The notes under the pieces are model-generated. The model worked only from the letters and a program-made list of their open reading frames with translations. It was not told the origin of the DNA and made no database searches. The position numbers and the translations under genes are program-made. DNA of 64,000 nucleotides from a virus. Position 1 is the first letter of the stretch. Each line of letters opens with the position of its first letter. The DNA is taken from the IMG/VR virus record IMGVR_UViG_3300038825_000529, positions 1-64,000 of that record; one strand, given 5' to 3'. Shown here one piece after another: positions 35,344 through 42,686 of the stretch.

Positions 35344-35683
35344 AATACATTTACAACGAATTGAAACAGGTATGACAGGAGCAGGTGTTCCTGACGTTAA
35401 CGGTTGTGCCAAAGGTAAAGAGTTCTGGATTGAGCTAAAAGAAATACATTCAGGTAATGCTCTTACTCTACGCCCTATGCAAATATCGTGGTTAGCGAAA
35501 CGTGCATCGTTTGGTGGTCAAGTTTTCGTTATGGCTCGTAAAAACGATGAGATCAAGCTCTACCATATTGACAGTCTTACAGGTATTCAAGACCTCGTTA
35601 AAACTGGATATAAATCAAAAGCTCTTGTGACTCTTACGATTCCTTACGATTGGGACGCTCTTGTTAGTGCTTTACTTTCGTAG
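35294..35683 (+). CDS. VRR-NUC nuclease (PD-(D/E)XK fold)
   Basis: 129 residues. GVPDVNG gives Asp34, EFWIELK gives Glu47 and Lys49, and LRPMQISWL gives Gln63, which is the VRR-NUC catalytic set. Stand-alone phage VRR-NUC proteins can act on branched DNA such as Holliday junctions, so replication intermediate processing is likely. The start overlaps the zinc-finger gene by 50 bases. The next promoter begins inside its last codons. Confidence 0.85.
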   Translation: MAKEKNLWLLLRSNLPEIHLQRIETGMTGAGVPDVNGCAKGKEFWIELKEIHSGNALTLRPMQISWLAKRASFGGQVFVMARKNDEIKLYHIDSLTGIQDLVKTGYKSKALVTLTIPYDWDALVSALLS

Positions 35684-35699
35684 TTTTCGTACCTATAAT
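35671..35699 (+). promoter_or_regulatory. Early promoter, AGTGCTTTACTTT class
   Basis: TTTACT (35671-35676), 17 bases, perfect TATAAT (35694-35699). The leader starts with stem GTAGC/GCTAC (35707-35722, loop TAATAG) and later has GTGCA/TGCAC around GCCA. AGAAAGGAGAAA precedes ATG 35766. Confidence 0.75.
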
Positions 35700-35765
35700 G
35701 ATAAAAGTAGCTAATAGGCTACGTGATTAACCAGTGCAGCCATGCACATTAGAAAGGAGAAAATT

Positions 35766-36800
35766 ATGGCACACCAAGTAGAAACGATGGCTTGGACGGG
35801 GGATGTACCTTGGCACGGATTAGGTGTCGAGGTTGATTCTAACCTTAAACCATCTGAAATGCAGAAAGCGGCTCAGTTAGACTGGACAGTTAGCAAACGT
35901 CCTAGTTATACTATAGACGCTCCTGAGTGGAGTGACGATGTTGGTCTTATCCAAGCGGAAAATACCTTCCACGTTGTTCGAGATAGCGATAACCGAATAC
36001 TATCGCATTGTGGTAGAGACTATGTCCCTATACAGAATGAAGACGTATTCAAATTCTTTAAACGCTTTACGGATGCTGGTCATATGACCATGGAAACCGC
36101 AGGTAGTTTGAAAGACGGTGGAGAAATTTGGGGTTTAGCTAAAATCTCAGAAGACTTCGAACTAGCGGGTGACGACCTTATTAAAGGTTATTTGCTTATC
36201 AACCAACCACATATCGTTGGTCGAGCAATGACTATTAAGTTGACACCTATCAGAGTTGTTTGCAACAACACTTTAACGATGGCTTTACAACACGGTGGCA
36301 CAGCGTCCTTCCGTATGCCACACGTTAAAGCATTCGATGACGATGTTATACAGATCGCAGAAGAAGCTCTAGGGCTATCTGCTGAACGTATGACAGAGTT
36401 TAGAGAAGCTGCAAACTTACTCTCTAAGAAGAAAGCTAAACATTCTCAGTTTCTTGAGTTTGTAGGTGATATTTATCAACCTGATATGATTGCTGCTTAT
36501 AGACACGACCAACAGCTCAAAGCTGAAGGTAAGTTGATAGGTATGCAAGAACCTCTTGTTGAGAAATTTAACAAGTTTCCACTTCTTGCTGTCGATGCTC
36601 TAGAACAGTCTCCAGGTGCAAACCTGAAGTCTGCTAAAGGTACGTGGTGGGGAGCATTGAATGCTGTCACCTACGTTGAAGACCATTTACGTGAGTCTGT
36701 AACCGAAGGCAACGCTTTACATAGTTCATGGTTTGGTGCTGCGGCTAATCGTAAAGCTAAAGCCTTAGATTTAGCTGTGAAATATGCGGAGGCTGCATAA
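35766..36800 (+). CDS. DUF932 phage/plasmid-like protein
   Basis: 344 residues from ATG 35766, which has AAAGGAGAAA upstream; the open frame to 35742 is leader. AHQVETMAWTGDVPWHGLGV is the hallmark of DUF932 (TIGR03299), followed by PHIVGRAMTIKLTPIRVVCN. Widespread on phages and plasmids, sometimes highly expressed; biochemical role unknown. Confidence 0.8.
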   Translation: MAHQVETMAWTGDVPWHGLGVEVDSNLKPSEMQKAAQLDWTVSKRPSYTIDAPEWSDDVGLIQAENTFHVVRDSDNRILSHCGRDYVPIQNEDVFKFFKRFTDAGHMTMETAGSLKDGGEIWGLAKISEDFELAGDDLIKGYLLINQPHIVGRAMTIKLTPIRVVCNNTLTMALQHGGTASFRMPHVKAFDDDVIQIAEEALGLSAERMTEFREAANLLSKKKAKHSQFLEFVGDIYQPDMIAAYRHDQQLKAEGKLIGMQEPLVEKFNKFPLLAVDALEQSPGANLKSAKGTWWGALNAVTYVEDHLRESVTEGNALHSSWFGAAANRKAKALDLAVKYAEAA

Positions 36801-37039
36801 TGCCGAGAGACCCTAAATCATATTTAGTCGATGGTGAAGTTTTAGCCATGGTCTGGTCAGCATTGTATGAGGGAGCTAACGATGAGTTAGCTTCCGTCAT
36901 ACGTGATACGATGATTGCTCAAGGCTGTCAAGAATTACACGGTATTACCGATCAATCATTAATTTTAATGTTCTGGAAAAACTTCCTAGAAGAAAAAGGT
37001 CTAGTTGAGTTTTCCGACCCACCTAAGGAGGTGCACTAA
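36800..37039 (+). CDS. Hypothetical protein
   Basis: 79 residues, overlapping the DUF932 stop (TAATG). Helical and acidic. Ends PPKEVH; its last codons carry the AAGGAGG ribosome site for the next gene. No domain recognised. Confidence 0.6.
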   Translation: MPRDPKSYLVDGEVLAMVWSALYEGANDELASVIRDTMIAQGCQELHGITDQSLILMFWKNFLEEKGLVEFSDPPKEVH

Positions 37040-37299
37040 TGCAAGAACCTATAATCGAATCAGGTATACCTTTACCTGAGGATCAACGTTCGCAGACAAG
37101 CTATCCGTTTGCTAAGATGAAAGTAGGAGACTCGATCTTCTTCCCACTTAGCCCAAGCGATAACTCTCAGCGAATGAAGAACCGTTTAGCTCAAGCCAGT
37201 CGAGGCTTTGGCAAAAAACAAGAACCCGAATGGAAGTTCGTCATTAGATATCGTTTAGAAAACGAAATCTCAGGCGTCCGCGTTTGGCGTAGCTTGTAA
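37039..37299 (+). CDS. Hypothetical DUF932-operon protein
   Basis: 86 residues. SYPFAKMKVGDSIFFPLSP, then RLAQASRGFGKKQEPEWKF, ending VRVWRSL, is a small beta-strand protein with a basic loop seen in many phage genomes. Probably nucleic-acid binding. Preceded by a strong AAGGAGG. Confidence 0.6.
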   Translation: MQEPIIESGIPLPEDQRSQTSYPFAKMKVGDSIFFPLSPSDNSQRMKNRLAQASRGFGKKQEPEWKFVIRYRLENEISGVRVWRSL

Positions 37300-37331
37300 A
37301 CAGTCTGCCTATGAGGTACTCGTTATAGTGC

Positions 37332-37360
37332 TTTACTTTCACGTATTTCGTAGGCATACT
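37332..37360 (+). promoter_or_regulatory. Early promoter, AGTGCTTTACTTT class
   Basis: TTTACT (37332-37337), 17 bases, CATACT (37355-37360). The downstream block TAGGCATACTTGTA is nearly repeated at the 40420 promoter. Confidence 0.65.
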
Positions 37361-37371
37361 TGTAATAGTTG

Positions 37372-37389
37372 TTCTAACGCAAGTTAGAA
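37372..37389 (+). promoter_or_regulatory. 5' leader stem-loop
   Basis: Perfect 7-base stem TTCTAAC/GTTAGAA closed by GCAA, a GNRA tetraloop, beginning within about six bases of the expected transcript start. Likely protects the 5' end or presents the ribosome site. Confidence 0.6.
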
Positions 37390-37417
37390 TTTGTTAACCA
37401 AAAGAAAGGAGAAAGAT

Positions 37418-37789
37418 ATGCAAACAGCAACATCTACATCTACCTCTGCAAAGAGAGTTCCTGCGAAAGCAGTAACAAAACCTTTGAGCAAAGCTAAAGT
37501 GACAGCAGTCCCGAAGCCTAGTTCAACAGGCAAAGGAGCTTCTAGAACTTTATATAAGTTCATAGGCAAAGTTCCTGAAGCCAAAGGTTTTACTCCGCAG
37601 ATGAGAGCCTTGATCTTAACTGTTAGTGAAGCTAAAAAGAGTGATTTAGACTCTGCTAGTTTTACAGCACAAGATCTAGTATCTCTTGCAGTAAAGCAAG
37701 GCAATCTGACTACAGGTCAAGACCCGCTTAGAATCTTTAGATTTTATGCGAAAAGACTTGTTGATGAAGGCTACTTCGCAAAGGTATAA
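37418..37789 (+). CDS. Small winged-helix-like protein with basic N-terminal tail
   Basis: 123 residues from ATG 37418 (AAAGGAGAAAGAT upstream). The first 45 residues are Lys/Pro/Ala/Thr-rich and disordered. The C-terminal domain (FTPQMRALILTVSEAKKSDL, then IFRFYAKRLVDEGYF) looks winged-helix and matches the C-terminus of the 45239 protein and, more weakly, the 45894 protein. Probably a DNA-binding early regulator. Its mRNA ends at the strong terminator 37796-37830. Confidence 0.65.
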   Translation: MQTATSTSTSAKRVPAKAVTKPLSKAKVTAVPKPSSTGKGASRTLYKFIGKVPEAKGFTPQMRALILTVSEAKKSDLDSASFTAQDLVSLAVKQGNLTTGQDPLRIFRFYAKRLVDEGYFAKV

Positions 37790-37795
37790 TCTGTT

Positions 37796-37830
37796 AAGTG
37801 CATAACAATGTTTGTTGTGCACTTATTTTT
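37796..37830 (+). terminator. Rho-independent terminator
   Basis: Thirteen-pair stem AAGTGCATAACAA / TTGTTGTGCACTT with one wobble, loop TGT, then ATTTTTTA. It separates the 37418 gene from the next small gene, which has AGGGGAAAA as ribosome site and must rely on read-through or another promoter. Confidence 0.8.
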
Positions 37831-37842
37831 TAGGGGAAAACG

Positions 37843-38046
37843 ATGGAAATAGAAATAACTAAACAAAACGGATTAACGTTTAAAACCAACGTAGCAGTTT
37901 TAGCACGACACGTAATACACGCAATGTTAAAAGATCCGTTTATTGAAATTAAAAACGAGGATGCTGAGCTTTTTGAAAAAGCAGTACATAACGTTATGTA
38001 TGAAGCAATCGATAATCTTATAGGGGAAAAAGATGGCACAAGTTAA
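37843..38046 (+). CDS. Hypothetical protein
   Basis: 67 residues, acidic, beginning MEIEITKQNGLTFKTNVAVL. AGGGGAAAACG precedes the start. It overlaps the next gene by 14 bases. No domain recognised. Confidence 0.6.
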   Translation: MEIEITKQNGLTFKTNVAVLARHVIHAMLKDPFIEIKNEDAELFEKAVHNVMYEAIDNLIGEKDGTS

Positions 38047-38350
38047 ATATGCAACGGTTGAGATATTAGAAACTCTTACACAAAAAGCCGAAGATTCTGG
38101 CAAAAACAGATACCCTGACGTAGGGATTGTTAACGGAGCTTTACTCGAATTAGGCTACGATTTAGAAGAAGTCAAACTTCCGATTACTTACACTTTAGAT
38201 CATAACGATGTAGAAGTTAGAGCTATGTTTGTAATTCCAGGACCTGATCCAGAAGCAAACGAGCGATTCTTTTTAGATATGGAATACGAAGATTATAACA
38301 ATCTACCTTATGTCGATTTACCCAACAATATTCTGTCAGACGAATTATGA
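38033..38350 (+). CDS. Hypothetical acidic protein
   Basis: 105 residues, alpha then beta. AGGGGAAAAAG upstream. The acidic C-terminus (FFLDMEYEDYNN) could mimic nucleic acid, but this is speculative. Overlaps the lipoprotein gene by four bases. Confidence 0.6.
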   Translation: MAQVKYATVEILETLTQKAEDSGKNRYPDVGIVNGALLELGYDLEEVKLPITYTLDHNDVEVRAMFVIPGPDPEANERFFLDMEYEDYNNLPYVDLPNNILSDEL

Positions 38351-38559
38351 TTTATCGATTATTAACAGTATTTATCATTACAGGCTGTGCGGCATACGTT
38401 CCAGAAACTAAGGAATGGAACGATCGATATGATCCTGCGGCTTGGCGTAAACAGTTTGAAGAATGTCGGGATAAGTTGTATACAACCTATCCTGAAGAAG
38501 TTAACCAAGACCAATGGTCAAAATGTATGGAAATAGATTATGAACTTAAAGAAAGCTAA
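38347..38559 (+). CDS. Small lipoprotein
   Basis: 70 residues. MIYRLLTVFIITGCAAYVPE has a signal segment ending in a lipobox (ITGC, Cys14), then a hydrophilic helical domain with two more Cys. It should be exported and lipid-anchored. Early phage lipoproteins can mediate superinfection exclusion (as in T5 Llp or P1 Sim-like systems), so this is a candidate. Confidence 0.6.
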   Translation: MIYRLLTVFIITGCAAYVPETKEWNDRYDPAAWRKQFEECRDKLYTTYPEEVNQDQWSKCMEIDYELKES

Positions 38560-38728
38560 ATTATTACGCAAAGTTTTAGCAACAGGTGGAGCTGATTGGC
38601 GAGACGCTAAACACGTACAAACAAAAGATCGGTTTGGTACTTTACTACCTACGATCTTTTTAGATCCTAAATGCGGTCGTGCAATATATCGAAAAACAAA
38701 AACTATGGCACGAATGCGGGGGTCTTAG
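38540..38728 (+). CDS. Small basic hypothetical protein
   Basis: 62 residues, Lys/Arg-rich (MNLKKAKLLRKVLATGGADW, RAIYRKTKTMARMRG). Overlaps the lipoprotein gene by 20 bases in another frame. The following promoter starts at its stop codon. No domain recognised. Confidence 0.5.
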   Translation: MNLKKAKLLRKVLATGGADWRDAKHVQTKDRFGTLLPTIFLDPKCGRAIYRKTKTMARMRGS

Positions 38729-38734
38729 TAGTGC

Positions 38735-38764
38735 TTTACTTTGCTAACTTTCGTACTTTATACT
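38735..38764 (+). promoter_or_regulatory. Early promoter, AGTGCTTTACTTT class
   Basis: TTTACT (38735-38740), 18 bases, TATACT (38759-38764). Drives a transcript whose first 320 bases form the structured leader 38798-39060. Confidence 0.7.
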
Positions 38765-38797
38765 ATAAGTATGTTTACTAGAACAAGTTTGATAAGT

Positions 38798-39060
38798 CCA
38801 GAGAGATTCATATGATTACTCCATTAAATAATGATACCGAGCGGAGTTTTTTAGTTAGACCGCTCACCTCTCTGGCTCAAAACCGTGGTGATGTCCCGAT
38901 CCTTGTAAAAGCCTGTACTTTCGAGTCGGTTAGGATGAACGGAGGTATATGCGGAAACCGAGATCCTCTCATCACCACACTTTTTTACTCTCCAGCACCA
39001 AGAGCGGGAGTCTAAATATGAATTTGGTGATAGATGGCGGTCTATCACAAAACACCGCCA
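38798..39060 (+). ncRNA. Candidate structured leader RNA with long-range stems and a potential pseudoknot
   Basis: This gene-poor interval has perfect pairings in series. CCAGAGAG (38798-38805) pairs with CTCTCTGG (38868-38875) and encloses GAGCGG (38839-38844) / CCGCTC (38860-38865). GTGGTGATG (38885-38893) pairs with CATCACCAC (38970-38978) and encloses TCGGTT (38926) / AACCGA (38956). GTGATAGA (39027-39034) pairs with TCTATCAC (39041-39048), and its whole loop TGGCGG (39035-39040) is complementary to CCGCCA (39055-39060). GC content is higher than in flanking genes. Structure inferred by eye; function unknown (regulatory leader, riboswitch-like or trans-acting RNA). Confidence 0.55.
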
Positions 39061-39089
39061 ACAGTTTATTAATAAGAAAGGAGAAATAG

Positions 39090-39344
39090 ATGGAAAAGAA
39101 TGAAATACTACAAATGATCGATACGCTTACACAAAGCCTCGATTTATTAGTACAAACGCAACGCTCGACACAAGAGTTTATGCAAACACAACTCGATGTG
39201 AATAATATGTTGATACAACGTATTAAAAAACTCGAAGTCGAAGCTAACGTGATCAAAACAAAAGAACCTGTTGCGATTAACGATATTTTCGATACGATGA
39301 TTAACCGTTTCAAAAAAGAAGGTGAAGATGCCACGAAAAGCTAA
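39090..39344 (+). CDS. Small coiled-coil protein
   Basis: 84 residues, almost wholly coiled coil (LDLLVQTQRSTQEFMQTQLD). AGAAAGGAGAAATAG precedes the ATG. First gene after the structured leader, therefore the likely target of any control by it. Function unknown. Confidence 0.6.
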   Translation: MEKNEILQMIDTLTQSLDLLVQTQRSTQEFMQTQLDVNNMLIQRIKKLEVEANVIKTKEPVAINDIFDTMINRFKKEGEDATKS

Positions 39345-39576
39345 ACCCAAGTTTGATTTAAACCCTATAGAACGAGCTGTTGCGACGATCGCTATTGCTT
39401 TAGAGCCTTATATAGCTGATCAAACGTCTGAAGAATATTTAGCACGTATGGATCGTAATAGAGTCGAAAGGGGTATAGCATTATTATTTGATACATTAGA
39501 AGCCGATGACGTTATCGATTATGAAAAAATAACCGATGCTATGTTAGAAGGTTTCGATTATAAGGAGGACTTATGA
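39328..39576 (+). CDS. Hypothetical protein
   Basis: 82 residues from ATG 39328, preceded by GAAGGTGAAG; a GTG six bases earlier is less likely. Helical (NPIERAVATIAIALEPYIAD). Overlaps the coiled-coil gene by 17 bases. Not recognised. Confidence 0.55.
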   Translation: MPRKAKPKFDLNPIERAVATIAIALEPYIADQTSEEYLARMDRNRVERGIALLFDTLEADDVIDYEKITDAMLEGFDYKEDL

Positions 39577-39746
39577 CACAACATAAGGCAGTCGTTGAGC
39601 AACAACGCAAAAAACTTGCACAAGAGGAAGATAATAACAAATTACTTTCATATTATTATCAAAAAAGTCCAACAACCCATTATCGCGAACTTAAATATAA
39701 AAGCGGTCGCGTGGTTACAACAGATTTGAGTGGCAAAGATGAATAG
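39573..39746 (+). CDS. Small hypothetical protein (57 residues)
   Basis: 57 residues beginning MTQHKAVVEQQRKKLAQEED. TAAGGAGGACTT precedes the ATG, which overlaps the previous stop. Charged helix followed by a Tyr-rich segment. No domain recognised. Confidence 0.55.
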   Translation: MTQHKAVVEQQRKKLAQEEDNNKLLSYYYQKSPTTHYRELKYKSGRVVTTDLSGKDE

Positions 39747-39867
39747 AGTAATTATAGAATTAGAATTTAACGATAATCCAACAAATGAAGATGTTTACAA
39801 TTACCTAAAGGAATTAATGGACAACGACTGTTTGGGTTATGAAATTAAGAAGAATGAAAATGAGTGA
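39739..39867 (+). CDS. Small hypothetical protein (42 residues)
   Basis: 42 residues beginning MNRVIIELEFNDNPTNEDVY. Overlaps both neighbours by eight bases in different frames. Beta-alpha pattern; function unknown. Confidence 0.45.
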   Translation: MNRVIIELEFNDNPTNEDVYNYLKELMDNDCLGYEIKKNENE

Positions 39868-40105
39868 TTTTAATATGATGGGTGCTGTAGGCTATAGGAT
39901 CTCACATACGGACGAATCACAAGATTATCCGATTGCTACCATTAAAATAGCATTTAAGCTTCCTGAGGGCGAAAACGGTCGAATCGAGATGTTTCACGTT
40001 CATGAAGCTTTACGCAGGATGATCGATAAAAAACAAATAGCTTTTGATTTAACTTTACCACCTACCGAACCACCTAAAATTTGGAGTAATAATGAAAGTA
40101 ATTAA
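39860..40105 (+). CDS. Hypothetical protein
   Basis: 81 residues from ATG 39860; ATG 39854 and 39839 are in frame upstream but 39860 has the better AAGAAG spacing. Alpha/beta composition (IATIKIAFKLPEG, HEALRRMIDKKQI). It overlaps MazG by 14 bases. Not recognised. Confidence 0.55.
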   Translation: MSDFNMMGAVGYRISHTDESQDYPIATIKIAFKLPEGENGRIEMFHVHEALRRMIDKKQIAFDLTLPPTEPPKIWSNNESN

Positions 40106-40397
40106 TGATATCGTTGATTGGGCGGAGGTACGCGGACTAATTTACGGACAAGATATACAACCTGAAAAACAGATGTTGAAACTTGTAGAAGAAGTCGGTG
40201 AGACAGCTCGAGCACTCGCCTACGATGATGCACCTGGATTGAAAGACGGGATAGGGGATTGTGTTGTTTGTTTGATCGTTTTAGCCGAACAAAAAGGTTT
40301 AACGCTCGAGGAGTGCATGCAAGCCGCTTACGATGAGATATCTGGTCGTACAGGTCGATTAGAAAACGGTTTATGGAAGAAACAAGAAGACCTCTAG
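40092..40397 (+). CDS. mazG: MazG-like nucleotide pyrophosphohydrolase
   Basis: 101 residues. The metal-binding pattern EEVGE (Glu33, 34, 37) and KDGIGD (Asp52, Asp56) is the MazG/all-alpha NTP-PPase signature. It hydrolyses nucleoside triphosphates to monophosphates and PPi; phage MazG proteins are thought to tune nucleotide pools or alarmones and could here remove unmodified or aberrant dNTPs. Confidence 0.8.
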   Translation: MKVINDIVDWAEVRGLIYGQDIQPEKQMLKLVEEVGETARALAYDDAPGLKDGIGDCVVCLIVLAEQKGLTLEECMQAAYDEISGRTGRLENGLWKKQEDL

Positions 40398-40419
40398 GTT
40401 TCTTGCCTTCTAGTACTGC

Positions 40420-40447
40420 TTTACTTCGCGGTACTCTTAGGCATACT
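40420..40447 (+). promoter_or_regulatory. Early promoter, GCTTTACTTC variant
   Basis: TTTACT (40420-40425), 16 bases, CATACT (40442-40447). Shares TAGGCATACTTGTA with the 37332 promoter. Confidence 0.6.
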
Positions 40448-40454
40448 TGTATTA

Positions 40455-40475
40455 GTTATTAAATGGTTTAATAAC
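40455..40475 (+). promoter_or_regulatory. 5' leader stem-loop
   Basis: Nine-base perfect stem GTTATTAAA/TTTAATAAC with loop TGG, starting near the expected transcript start and followed by TAGAAAGGAGAAAGAT before ATG 40498. Same design as 45191-45213. Confidence 0.6.
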
Positions 40476-40497
40476 ATTAACTAGAAAGGAGAAAGAT

Positions 40498-40845
40498 ATG
40501 GATATTGAAAAAATCCAACAACAGGTGGCTGACCTTAAAAACAATGTCAGTTTATTAGAACATGCTACAGTCAGCGAATTTAATTCAGACTTACTGACTT
40601 CATTACATCGTATTACCGATGTTTTAGATGATTTACAGCCTCGAGTAATCGATCCTGCTGATTTATCGAAAGAAGCCGAGCAAAAAGTACTTAACACATT
40701 ATCCGAGTTAACTGCTCGTATCGATAATATAGAAGCTCGTGAGTACACTGAAGAAGGTATCGAAGATATCGCCAAAGGTGCTATTCAAAATATGGATTTC
40801 AGTGCCGAGTTAGACGACGGTAGTTTATCAGTGTGGGCAAGATGA
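40498..40845 (+). CDS. Coiled-coil early protein
   Basis: 115 residues, helical with heptads (MDIEKIQQQVADLKNNVSLL, LSELTARIDNIEARE). Resembles the 39090 protein in design and RBS context. The stop overlaps the next start (ATGA). Function unknown. Confidence 0.6.
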   Translation: MDIEKIQQQVADLKNNVSLLEHATVSEFNSDLLTSLHRITDVLDDLQPRVIDPADLSKEAEQKVLNTLSELTARIDNIEAREYTEEGIEDIAKGAIQNMDFSAELDDGSLSVWAR

Positions 40846-41213
40846 TACACGGACTACTTATCGACCCGTTCGAGCAAATTGTTACCGAGGTAGAGTTGTC
40901 AGAAGACTCTACCTTTGCCGACGCTAAAAAACATATGCAACTTGATGGACCCCTCGACGTTGTTACATTAAGTGACGATACGATGGTCATAGTTGACGAT
41001 GAAGGTTTATTAAAAAACAATAATCGATATTTCAAACTATCAGAGTTCCATCAGCCGTTAGCAGGTCGTGCCATTATTGTTGGTTATGATGATGAGGGTG
41101 CGACTATTAGCGGTAATTATAATGCTGATACGATCGAGTGGATGCCTGAGGATCATGTCGAAGAACCTTTTATGCAATTTATACCGATTCCCGATGAGAA
41201 GGAGATGCACTGA
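40842..41213 (+). CDS. DUF3846-like protein
   Basis: 123 residues from ATG 40842; an upstream GTG frame is inside the previous gene. MIHGLLIDPFEQIVTEVELS, then VDDEGLLKNNNRYFKL and AIIVGYDDEG, match the DUF3846 style found in phages and plasmids. Role unknown. Confidence 0.6.
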   Translation: MIHGLLIDPFEQIVTEVELSEDSTFADAKKHMQLDGPLDVVTLSDDTMVIVDDEGLLKNNNRYFKLSEFHQPLAGRAIIVGYDDEGATISGNYNADTIEWMPEDHVEEPFMQFIPIPDEKEMH

Positions 41214-41572
41214 TGAAACAAGAAAAATTAATTATTTATTATCATTTATTTGTGCCATGGATACATGATGGTTACGATCGAGCTGATTTATTAGACGCTT
41301 GGTCTAGTGGTGAGTCTCCCGAAGACCATGCACTAAGTATTGCAGGTTCTTTTCCTGTGCAACATTTCAAAAATTGGGACGAAGTAAAACATCACTGGGA
41401 TAACGGTTGGGATGATAACCCATACGATGGCAGTAAAGATACTGAAGACTTAAAATTTAAAACTTGGTCTGATTGGTATGAACATGATGGTTATGTTGAA
41501 GGTATTCCCGATACTTTAGATGTCGAGTGGGATTACGATGATGAGTACTTTACACCTATATCAATAAGATGA
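41213..41572 (+). CDS. Hypothetical acidic protein
   Basis: 119 residues, rich in Trp, Asp and His (HHWDNGWDDNPYDG). Coupled to the previous gene (CTGATG). No domain recognised. The extreme acidity may indicate a protein that mimics DNA, but this is only composition. Confidence 0.55.
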   Translation: MKQEKLIIYYHLFVPWIHDGYDRADLLDAWSSGESPEDHALSIAGSFPVQHFKNWDEVKHHWDNGWDDNPYDGSKDTEDLKFKTWSDWYEHDGYVEGIPDTLDVEWDYDDEYFTPISIR

Positions 41573-41736
41573 GATTTGTACCACAACTAAGCGAAGAACA
41601 GGTCAAATTTTGGGTAGAAACCGAAAATATCGATTATGTCGAGATTATTAAATTAATTGCTAATGGTGAGATGAGCCCTAAAGCATTAAATACTGAAATA
41701 TTTGATAACGAAAACTGGGATCCAACGGAGGAATAA
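41569..41736 (+). CDS. Small hypothetical protein (55 residues)
   Basis: 55 residues beginning MRFVPQLSEEQVKFWVETEN, overlapping the previous stop (ATGA). Acidic C-terminus. Its last codons carry the GGAGG ribosome site of the next gene. Function unknown. Confidence 0.55.
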   Translation: MRFVPQLSEEQVKFWVETENIDYVEIIKLIANGEMSPKALNTEIFDNENWDPTEE

Positions 41737-41738
41737 TT

Positions 41739-42197
41739 ATGGGATTAGATTGTTATATTGTTCACAGTAATGACCGTGAGAAGCCTTTCACAGCTGAAGA
41801 TGACCCACGTATAAAAGATATTAATTTATGCGGTGGGATGATGAGTGGTCACGGTGCCGACGGATCGTTCCGAGGTAAATGGTACGAGCCTTTAATGGAT
41901 GAGTTGATGGGAGATGACGGTATATGGCATATGCCTGAAGATAGTTTTGGAGTTTTACCTGAATGGTTAAAAGAACAAGCTCAAGCTCTAGCTGATCTAT
42001 TACATGCAGTCGAATCAGATGCTAAAGAACAAGATCTACTGATTGACGATGGTAAAGCTACTCTATCACCTGAAACGATTATTTATCAAACACATCATGC
42101 TTCACCGTATGAATATACTTATCAAGAAGTCCAAGACTTGGAATTGTTATTACGTTGTGCGAGTGAGCGTGGTGCGGTAATGCTGTGCTGGTGGTAG
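41739..42197 (+). CDS. Conserved phage hypothetical protein (MGLDCYI family)
   Basis: 152 residues. MGLDCYIVHSND, then LCGGMMSGHGADGSFRGKWY, resembles a recurrent family of small phage proteins that start MGLD. No catalytic motif. Ends in CWW. Function unknown. Confidence 0.6.
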   Translation: MGLDCYIVHSNDREKPFTAEDDPRIKDINLCGGMMSGHGADGSFRGKWYEPLMDELMGDDGIWHMPEDSFGVLPEWLKEQAQALADLLHAVESDAKEQDLLIDDGKATLSPETIIYQTHHASPYEYTYQEVQDLELLLRCASERGAVMLCWW

Positions 42198-42208
42198 TGC
42201 AAGGCTGC

Positions 42209-42236
42209 TTTTATTCGCTATACTCGGCTTTATACT
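42209..42236 (+). promoter_or_regulatory. Early promoter, GCTTTTATT variant
   Basis: TTTTAT (42209-42214), 16 bases, TATACT (42231-42236). AAGGAGATT precedes ATG 42271. Confidence 0.5.
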
Positions 42237-42270
42237 ATTTATAAGTAAAAAATAACTAAGGAGATTTACT

Positions 42271-42504
42271 ATGAGTGATAAAACTAAACCACTTTCGATT
42301 CACGAGTCGAATTTATTCTGGACTCCAGAGAGTTCAGAGGAGTTGAACGCTTACATCGATAAGCATATACCTGAAGAGGCTGTACTGATGCATATGGCGT
42401 GTGCATTCCAGCAGAACTTGATTGTTAGCACCGTATTGAAATACGGTATTGAGAACACCGAGTTTGTTGCCGCTAAACCATTATTTACGAGGAAAGAAGC
42501 ATGA
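42271..42504 (+). CDS. Hypothetical protein
   Basis: 77 residues (MSDKTKPLSIHESNLFWTPE). Helical second half. Overlaps the next gene by four bases. Not recognised. Confidence 0.6.
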   Translation: MSDKTKPLSIHESNLFWTPESSEELNAYIDKHIPEEAVLMHMACAFQQNLIVSTVLKYGIENTEFVAAKPLFTRKEA

Positions 42505-42686
42505 GTGATGATAACCACCCATCAGAAATAGCAGATGCTATTTTAGTTGCAGGAGTGATGGCTGCTGACCCTTATCCGAAGATTGACTTCGATAAGATTA
42601 ACGCTGTGTTGAAAGTAGTTCGAGAAGAACTAACAGACGCTGAGTTCAGATGGTTTATAAAGAAACTTGAGAGCGGTTCACCATGA
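42501..42686 (+). CDS. Hypothetical protein
   Basis: 61 residues (MSDDNHPSEIADAILVAGVM). Overlaps both neighbours by four bases; GGAAAGAAGC precedes the ATG. Not recognised. Confidence 0.55.
   Translation: MSDDNHPSEIADAILVAGVMAADPYPKIDFDKINAVLKVVREELTDAEFRWFIKKLESGSP

Noticed and set aside
37384-37704. Minus-strand 106-residue frame
   Set aside because: Shadow of the Lys/Ala/Thr-rich plus-strand gene 37418; hydrophobic composition is the complement of that bias.
38917-38935. TTCGAGTC resembling a tRNA T-loop
   Set aside because: No flanking T-stem, anticodon arm or acceptor stem can be formed; not a tRNA.
38812-39015. 67-residue open frame inside the structured leader
   Set aside because: Protein looks random, start lacks a good ribosome site, and its DNA is better explained by perfect RNA stems. 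Kept only as an alternative.
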